Shown here in pieces: positions 40,471 to 44,462 of a stretch of DNA of 44,462 bases. Made by a program: the position numbers and the translations under genes. Each line of letters begins with the position of its first letter. Position 1 is the stretch's first letter. The notes beneath the pieces are model-generated. The model made no database searches. It had not been told where the DNA came from and saw only the letters and a program-made list of their open reading frames with translations. Source of the DNA: Nitrospirota bacterium (GTDB lineage: Bacteria; Nitrospirota; Thermodesulfovibrionia; UBA6902; DSMQ01); contig JACRGX010000008.1 of NCBI GenBank assembly GCA_016212185.1, positions 1 through 44,462 of the forward strand. Reading direction: 5' to 3'.

Positions 40471-42274
40471 AAAAATAGATATTCTCATAATATGCTACGA
40501 GCGCACGCCGTTATTAGAGCAGTGCATAGAAAGCATTGATAAATTTACCCCGGGCATTGATTATAAAGTGCACGTTGTTGAGGGCAGGCGGAGCGCCGCT
40601 GAAAACAGAAACATAGCGCTTTCCATGGTCCGCTCTCCATGGTTTGTTATGATGGATGATGACGTAACCGTCTCGGATGGCTGGCTTGAAAAATTGCTTA
40701 AATACGCAGGCAACGGCATCGGACAGATACAGTCAAAACTGCTTTTCTCGAACGGACGGATTTTCTCTGCAGAGAAAATCTTTATTGCTCCATGGGGTGA
40801 AAACAAAGTCATCGGCATGGGCGAAAAAGACAACGGCCGGTTTGACTATGTAAGAACCGCTGAGCTGCTGTCCGGGACCTGCAATCTCTATAATTCAAAA
40901 ATACTTGACGCCTGCTCCTTTGATACAAACTATAAAGGCGCGCAGTGGGAAGACTGCGATTTTTCAATGCAGATAAAAATGAGCGGTTTTCATCTGCTTT
41001 ACTGCGGGGAATCGGCGGTATATCATCACAACCTTTACCGCAACGCCTTAACGGAAAATTATAATTATTTCAAAGAAAAATGGTTCGGCAGGCGGGAGCT
41101 GACCGGACGGGGCGTTCTATATGTGGGTTTGGCGTGTGATATTGACTGCGCCTTCTGTTATTACAAGCACGCGGCAGAAAGAAAATTTCATCCGCTTAAA
41201 GACCTGAAAAATAAATGCAGCAGGTTTAAAAAATTCTACGGCAATACGCATGTGGACATCACAGGCGGAGAGCCTACTATATACCCCTATATAATTCCTC
41301 TTGTTGAGCATTGCCGTATTATGGACCTCAAACCGACCATTATAACTCACGGGCAAAGGCTCACCCCGCAGCTTGTAAAAAACTTAAAGGACGCCGGCAT
41401 AGAGGATTTTCTTATTTCATGCCACGGCATGGAAAAAGAGCACGATTATGTAGTAAATAAACCCGGAGGATATAAAGCCATGCGCGCCGGCATTAAAAAT
41501 GTCCTTGATGCAGGGTTAACCTTCAGGACCAACACCGTCGTGACAAAGGTAAATTACAAAACCCTCCCCGGGCTTGCAAATGAATTCGCGGAAATGAAAC
41601 CCAAAGTTGTCAACCTCATCATGTTCAACCCCTTTCAGGAATGGATTAATCTTCCGCTGCAGGAATTCCAGATGCAATACAGCGAAGCGGCGCCGTACAT
41701 CATGGAAGCTGTTTCAATCTTAAGTTCAGCGGGGATTGAGGTGAATGTAAGATATATGCCCTTCTGCCTTTTTGAAGGCTTTGAAAAACACGTCATGAAT
41801 TTCCCCCAGCTTCCCTTTGACAGATGGGAATGGGACTTTAAGCCTTGCCACAGGCTTGACGGAGAATATGACTATCTTTTTTACGCCATGAAGGAAAATG
41901 CCATAAGATACGAACAGCCGCCTCCGTGCCGAAAGTGTTCTTTACTGCTTATCTGCAGCGGCCTGCCGAGGCAATACTCCAATGCATTTGGATATAATGA
42001 ACTTAAGCCCCGGGGCGGCAGGCCTGTGAGGGACCCGCTTTATTTTAAGGGCCTTAAATCCATTGCGGCATCTGCAAATAATGCCGTCCCTTATGCTCTG
42101 TCCCCCGAGGATTTTATTAAAACATATCCTGAATTAAAAAATTCAGACCCGCTGATTTATTATCAGACCCTGCCTTTTGAAAAAATAAATAAATTTTTGC
42201 TTGCCAAACATTTGTTTTTGAGAAAGGCTCTGCTGCGTCTGAAAAAAACAGCTAAGGCGCTTATTCAAAAGTGA
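40457..42274 (+). CDS. Fusion: GT2 glycosyltransferase + radical SAM
   Basis: 605 residues. Residues 1 to about 215: GT-A fold, KIDILIICYERTPLLEQCI start, AENRNIALS, then WFVMMDDDVTVSDGWLEKL with the metal-binding DDD (67-69), and QWEDCDFSMQIKMSG. From about 220: radical SAM, GVLYVGLACDIDCAFCYY with C227, C231, C234, then VDITGGEPTIYPYI (the GGE motif) and NTVVTKVNYKT. Near the end CRKCSLLLICSGLP suggests an auxiliary Fe-S site. Both halves keep their motifs. I do not know this combination as a named family. It suggests one chain that attaches and modifies a sugar. Confidence 0.88.
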   Translation: MSEIKKIDILIICYERTPLLEQCIESIDKFTPGIDYKVHVVEGRRSAAENRNIALSMVRSPWFVMMDDDVTVSDGWLEKLLKYAGNGIGQIQSKLLFSNGRIFSAEKIFIAPWGENKVIGMGEKDNGRFDYVRTAELLSGTCNLYNSKILDACSFDTNYKGAQWEDCDFSMQIKMSGFHLLYCGESAVYHHNLYRNALTENYNYFKEKWFGRRELTGRGVLYVGLACDIDCAFCYYKHAAERKFHPLKDLKNKCSRFKKFYGNTHVDITGGEPTIYPYIIPLVEHCRIMDLKPTIITHGQRLTPQLVKNLKDAGIEDFLISCHGMEKEHDYVVNKPGGYKAMRAGIKNVLDAGLTFRTNTVVTKVNYKTLPGLANEFAEMKPKVVNLIMFNPFQEWINLPLQEFQMQYSEAAPYIMEAVSILSSAGIEVNVRYMPFCLFEGFEKHVMNFPQLPFDRWEWDFKPCHRLDGEYDYLFYAMKENAIRYEQPPPCRKCSLLLICSGLPRQYSNAFGYNELKPRGGRPVRDPLYFKGLKSIAASANNAVPYALSPEDFIKTYPELKNSDPLIYYQTLPFEKINKFLLAKHLFLRKALLRLKKTAKALIQK

Positions 42275-43359
42275 AAATCCTTCATTTAATTTACGACCAT
42301 ATAAATAACCCGTGGGTCGGCGGCGGCGGGGCCGTCAGGGTTTATGAGCTTTATAAAAGGCTCTCAGAGAGGCATCACATAACCGTTGTCTGCGGAAAAT
42401 ACCCCGGAGCAACAGACTACAGCGAGAGGAATTTAGATTTTCATTTTGTTGGAACACACAAAAATAATTATGTATTAAGCACATTCTGCTATGCCGCAAA
42501 GGCTTCGCAATTTCTGCTTTCAAATTCAAAATCTTATGATGTCATAGTTGAAGATTTCGCGCCTTACAATCCCCTGTTCTCAACACTAATGACAAAGACT
42601 CCGCATGCCGTACAGGTTCACCATAAAGAAGGGATAAATTTATTTAAAAAATATTTCATTTTTGGACTGCCGTTTATGACCGTAGAGAAGTTTTATCCGG
42701 GACTTTTTAAAAACAGCATCTGCGTCTCTGAGGCCAGCAGGGATAAATTCGGGCTTCCGGGCGCAGTCATCATTTCTAATGGAATTAATGAAAAACTGTT
42801 TGATGAACCCGGATTCCATGAAGAAGATTATATATCATACATGGGGCGGCTGCACATCCATAACAAAGGTCTTGACACCCTGATTAAGGCAATACAAATG
42901 ATTAATGAAAGACTTGTTATCGGAGGGGCGGGAAAAGACAAAAATAAATTATTTTCTCTTGTTAGAAAATCCGGGCTGGACAAAAAAGTCCAATTTAAAG
43001 GCTATCTAAATGACGATCAAAAGAGAGATTTTATAGGCAGGTCAAAATTTTTTGTGCTTCCGTCACGCTATGAAGGCCAGGGCATAGTCATACTTGAAGC
43101 CGCGGCCTGCGGCAAGCCTGTAATCATAAGCAGCATCCCTGAGTTAAAATACGCCGTTGACGCAGGCTTCGGCATATCATTTAAAACAGGCGATGCAGAT
43201 GATCTGGCCGGGAAAATAAATTTTCTTCTTGAAAATGACACGTTAAGAAAAGCCCTGGGGCAGAAGGCAGGGGAATATGCAAAAAAATATCTGTGGGATA
43301 ATATTGCCCGTGATTATGAGAGATTTTTGATTAAGGTTATGAGCGGACAAAATTCATAA
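42271..43359 (+). CDS. GT4-family glycosyltransferase
   Basis: 362 residues. GTG start, overlapping the previous stop as GTGA. Starts MKILHLIYDHINNPWVGGGG, with AVRVYELYKRLSERH. Donor domain: ISYMGRLHIHNKGLDTLIKA, then FVLPSRYEGQGIVILEAAAC with the E-x7-E pattern, GKPVIISS. Complete. Its Shine-Dalgarno-bearing end AAGGAGG leads into the flippase gene. Confidence 0.9.
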   Translation: MKILHLIYDHINNPWVGGGGAVRVYELYKRLSERHHITVVCGKYPGATDYSERNLDFHFVGTHKNNYVLSTFCYAAKASQFLLSNSKSYDVIVEDFAPYNPLFSTLMTKTPHAVQVHHKEGINLFKKYFIFGLPFMTVEKFYPGLFKNSICVSEASRDKFGLPGAVIISNGINEKLFDEPGFHEEDYISYMGRLHIHNKGLDTLIKAIQMINERLVIGGAGKDKNKLFSLVRKSGLDKKVQFKGYLNDDQKRDFIGRSKFFVLPSRYEGQGIVILEAAACGKPVIISSIPELKYAVDAGFGISFKTGDADDLAGKINFLLENDTLRKALGQKAGEYAKKYLWDNIARDYERFLIKVMSGQNS

Positions 43360-43373
43360 GGAGGATTACCAAC

Positions 43374-44462
43374 ATATTTCATAACTTTATTTATCTGTCT
43401 CTTTCTTTTATCGCAACTACGGTCTTCGGCTATGTGTTTCATGCGGTTGTCAGCAGACAGCTCGGGCCTGCCGTATATGCAGAGTTCAGTGTTCTTTACG
43501 CCCTGATGATTGCGCTGTCAAGACCTGTAAATATTTTAAGCGGGGCCGTCACACGAGTTGCAGTAACAGGCAGGGCTACAGGCGTTGCTTTTGAGGAAAT
43601 AAAAAGCTTTTCCCTCAGACTGGGTTTTCTTCTGGCATTAGCCGTTGGTTTGGGCCCTGTGATTTTATCTCCTTTAATCAGTGGCTTTTTAAAAGCAGGT
43701 AATCTGCCAATATTTATTTCAGTCGGACTGGCACTATTCATCTGGAGCTTCACAGGAGTCCTGCGGGGTCTGTTTTCCTCGGTTGAGGCCTTTGGCGTGC
43801 TTTCTTACACCGCCGCCGCTGAGCTTTTCATAAGGGCCGTCTGCGGCATAGGGCTCGTGCTTTGGGGCCTTAAGGTATTCGGGGCCATAGCCTCTTCGGT
43901 TTTTGGCGCCTCCGCCGTCTTTATCTTTCTTTATGCAAAGAGAAAATACCTCATTGACGCCTACAATGAACGGCTGAGGCAGGGCGCACCTGAATCAGGC
44001 TTTAAAAATATAACTGCAAAGGTTTTTTTTATTGCCTTACCCGTAGGTTTTTTCCTTGAGCTTGATATGCTTCTTGCTAAGAGATTCTTCATGCCTGAGG
44101 ATGCAGGCATATATGCGGCGGCAGCTTTAATCGGGAAAGGACTGCTTGCGTTTTCCATGATAGCCTCGGCAGTTGTCTATCCAAAACTCATAGAGGAGCG
44201 GCTGAACAAAAAGGGGCTGCTCGCATTTCTCTGGGGCTTAGGCATCACCGTAATTTTATTCATTTCAGGATATGCCTTCTTAAAACTTTTCGGGAAACCG
44301 GCAGTCGGGCTTTTATTCGGCGATAAATATCACGGCGTCATAGAGATTGTACCTGTCTATGCCTATTCCATCATTCCGCTCGCAATCCATCTGCAGATAA
44401 CAAATTTCAAGGGCGCAATAGGTGGATGGGTTGAAGGCGCATGGCTGTGGCTGCTGCTTGCA
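43374..44462 (+). CDS. Wzx-type polysaccharide flippase (3' partial, odd start)
   Basis: Open to the window edge, at least 363 residues. Membrane-rich with the O-antigen flippase look: FGYVFHAVVSRQLGPAVYAE, SFTGVLRGLFSSVEAF, FFMPEDAGIYAAAALIGKG, SAVVYPKLIEERL. Flips lipid-linked glycan units to the outer face. The frame has no ATG, GTG or TTG before the first helix; the previous in-frame stop is at 43332. AAGGAGG (43358-43364) lies nine bases before ATA 43374, so an AUA start, a G-to-A base change, or a CTG at 43395 must be invoked; the first GTG (43434) would delete half of helix 1. Confidence 0.85.
   Translation, partial: MFHNFIYLSLSFIATTVFGYVFHAVVSRQLGPAVYAEFSVLYALMIALSRPVNILSGAVTRVAVTGRATGVAFEEIKSFSLRLGFLLALAVGLGPVILSPLISGFLKAGNLPIFISVGLALFIWSFTGVLRGLFSSVEAFGVLSYTAAAELFIRAVCGIGLVLWGLKVFGAIASSVFGASAVFIFLYAKRKYLIDAYNERLRQGAPESGFKNITAKVFFIALPVGFFLELDMLLAKRFFMPEDAGIYAAAALIGKGLLAFSMIASAVVYPKLIEERLNKKGLLAFLWGLGITVILFISGYAFLKLFGKPAVGLLFGDKYHGVIEIVPVYAYSIIPLAIHLQITNFKGAIGGWVEGAWLWLLLA

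Noticed and set aside
1-44462. tRNA, rRNA or tmRNA genes
   Set aside because: I saw no cloverleaf with GTTCGANTC-type T-arm or rRNA core in the gene-free stretches; not an exhaustive search without a tool.

Overview
The window looks like a chromosomal stretch of a Gram-negative, probably anaerobic bacterium. I favour a Nitrospirota (Thermodesulfovibrionia-like) or deltaproteobacterial-type genome. LolA, UppP, a Wzx-type flippase and a type IV pilin indicate a diderm; the mix of short palindromic repeats, the bacterial TMTC-like TPR proteins and the linked rSAM/glycosyltransferase genes fit those lineages. This placement is inference from style, not from a marker gene.

Layout. (1) 1-3263: two tandem paralogous TMTC-like membrane proteins with C-terminal TPRs, the first cut by the window edge. 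(2) 3409-8135: argG, dprA, topA. (3) 8286-17440: an accessory island with a PLD-nuclease/helicase whose C-terminus appears split by a frameshift, a Bro-N protein, an Eco57I/PglX-like adenine methyltransferase, an unknown gene, and a DUF4258 toxin / MqsA-like antitoxin pair. (4) 17527-18850: tsaB and rimI. (5) 18938-19325: a gene-free, highly structured block bounded by two strong hairpins, a candidate structured RNA or small mobile element. (6) 19409-24273, minus strand: a 51-residue protein, a YibQ-like divergent deacetylase, lolA, ftsK and uppP. (7) 24338-26330: atpZ, an AtpI-like gene and pgi. (8) 26380-31059: an AT-rich minus-strand operon (second pgi, PfkB kinase, membrane protein, B12-type radical SAM) lying between the complete pgi and a second copy of the pgi 3' end, i.e. 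between about 300-bp direct repeats; then pyrE. (9) 32518-34379: two peptide-type ABC permeases on the minus strand. (10) 34481-44462: a Crp-family regulator, a perfect CRP-type operator, a type IV pilin, and a surface-glycan or glycoprotein cluster (DUF2723 protein, two GT4, a B12-radical SAM, a GT2-radical SAM fusion, a flippase) running off the end.

How it works together. Region 3 reads as a defence module (restriction-like machinery plus toxin-antitoxin) inserted between housekeeping genes. Region 8 looks like an acquired sugar-phosphate operon that could be lost by recombination between the pgi repeats. Region 10 suggests that the Crp-like protein controls the pilin promoter and that the cluster makes or exports a modified glycan, possibly for the pilin.

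Three signals run across the window. Short palindromic or tandem repeats sit inside reading frames without breaking them, and one builds the whole signal peptide of LolA. Six genes have a -10-like box only 5-10 nt before the start codon and no Shine-Dalgarno, suggesting leaderless transcripts. Many genes in clusters are joined by ATGA/GTGA overlaps.
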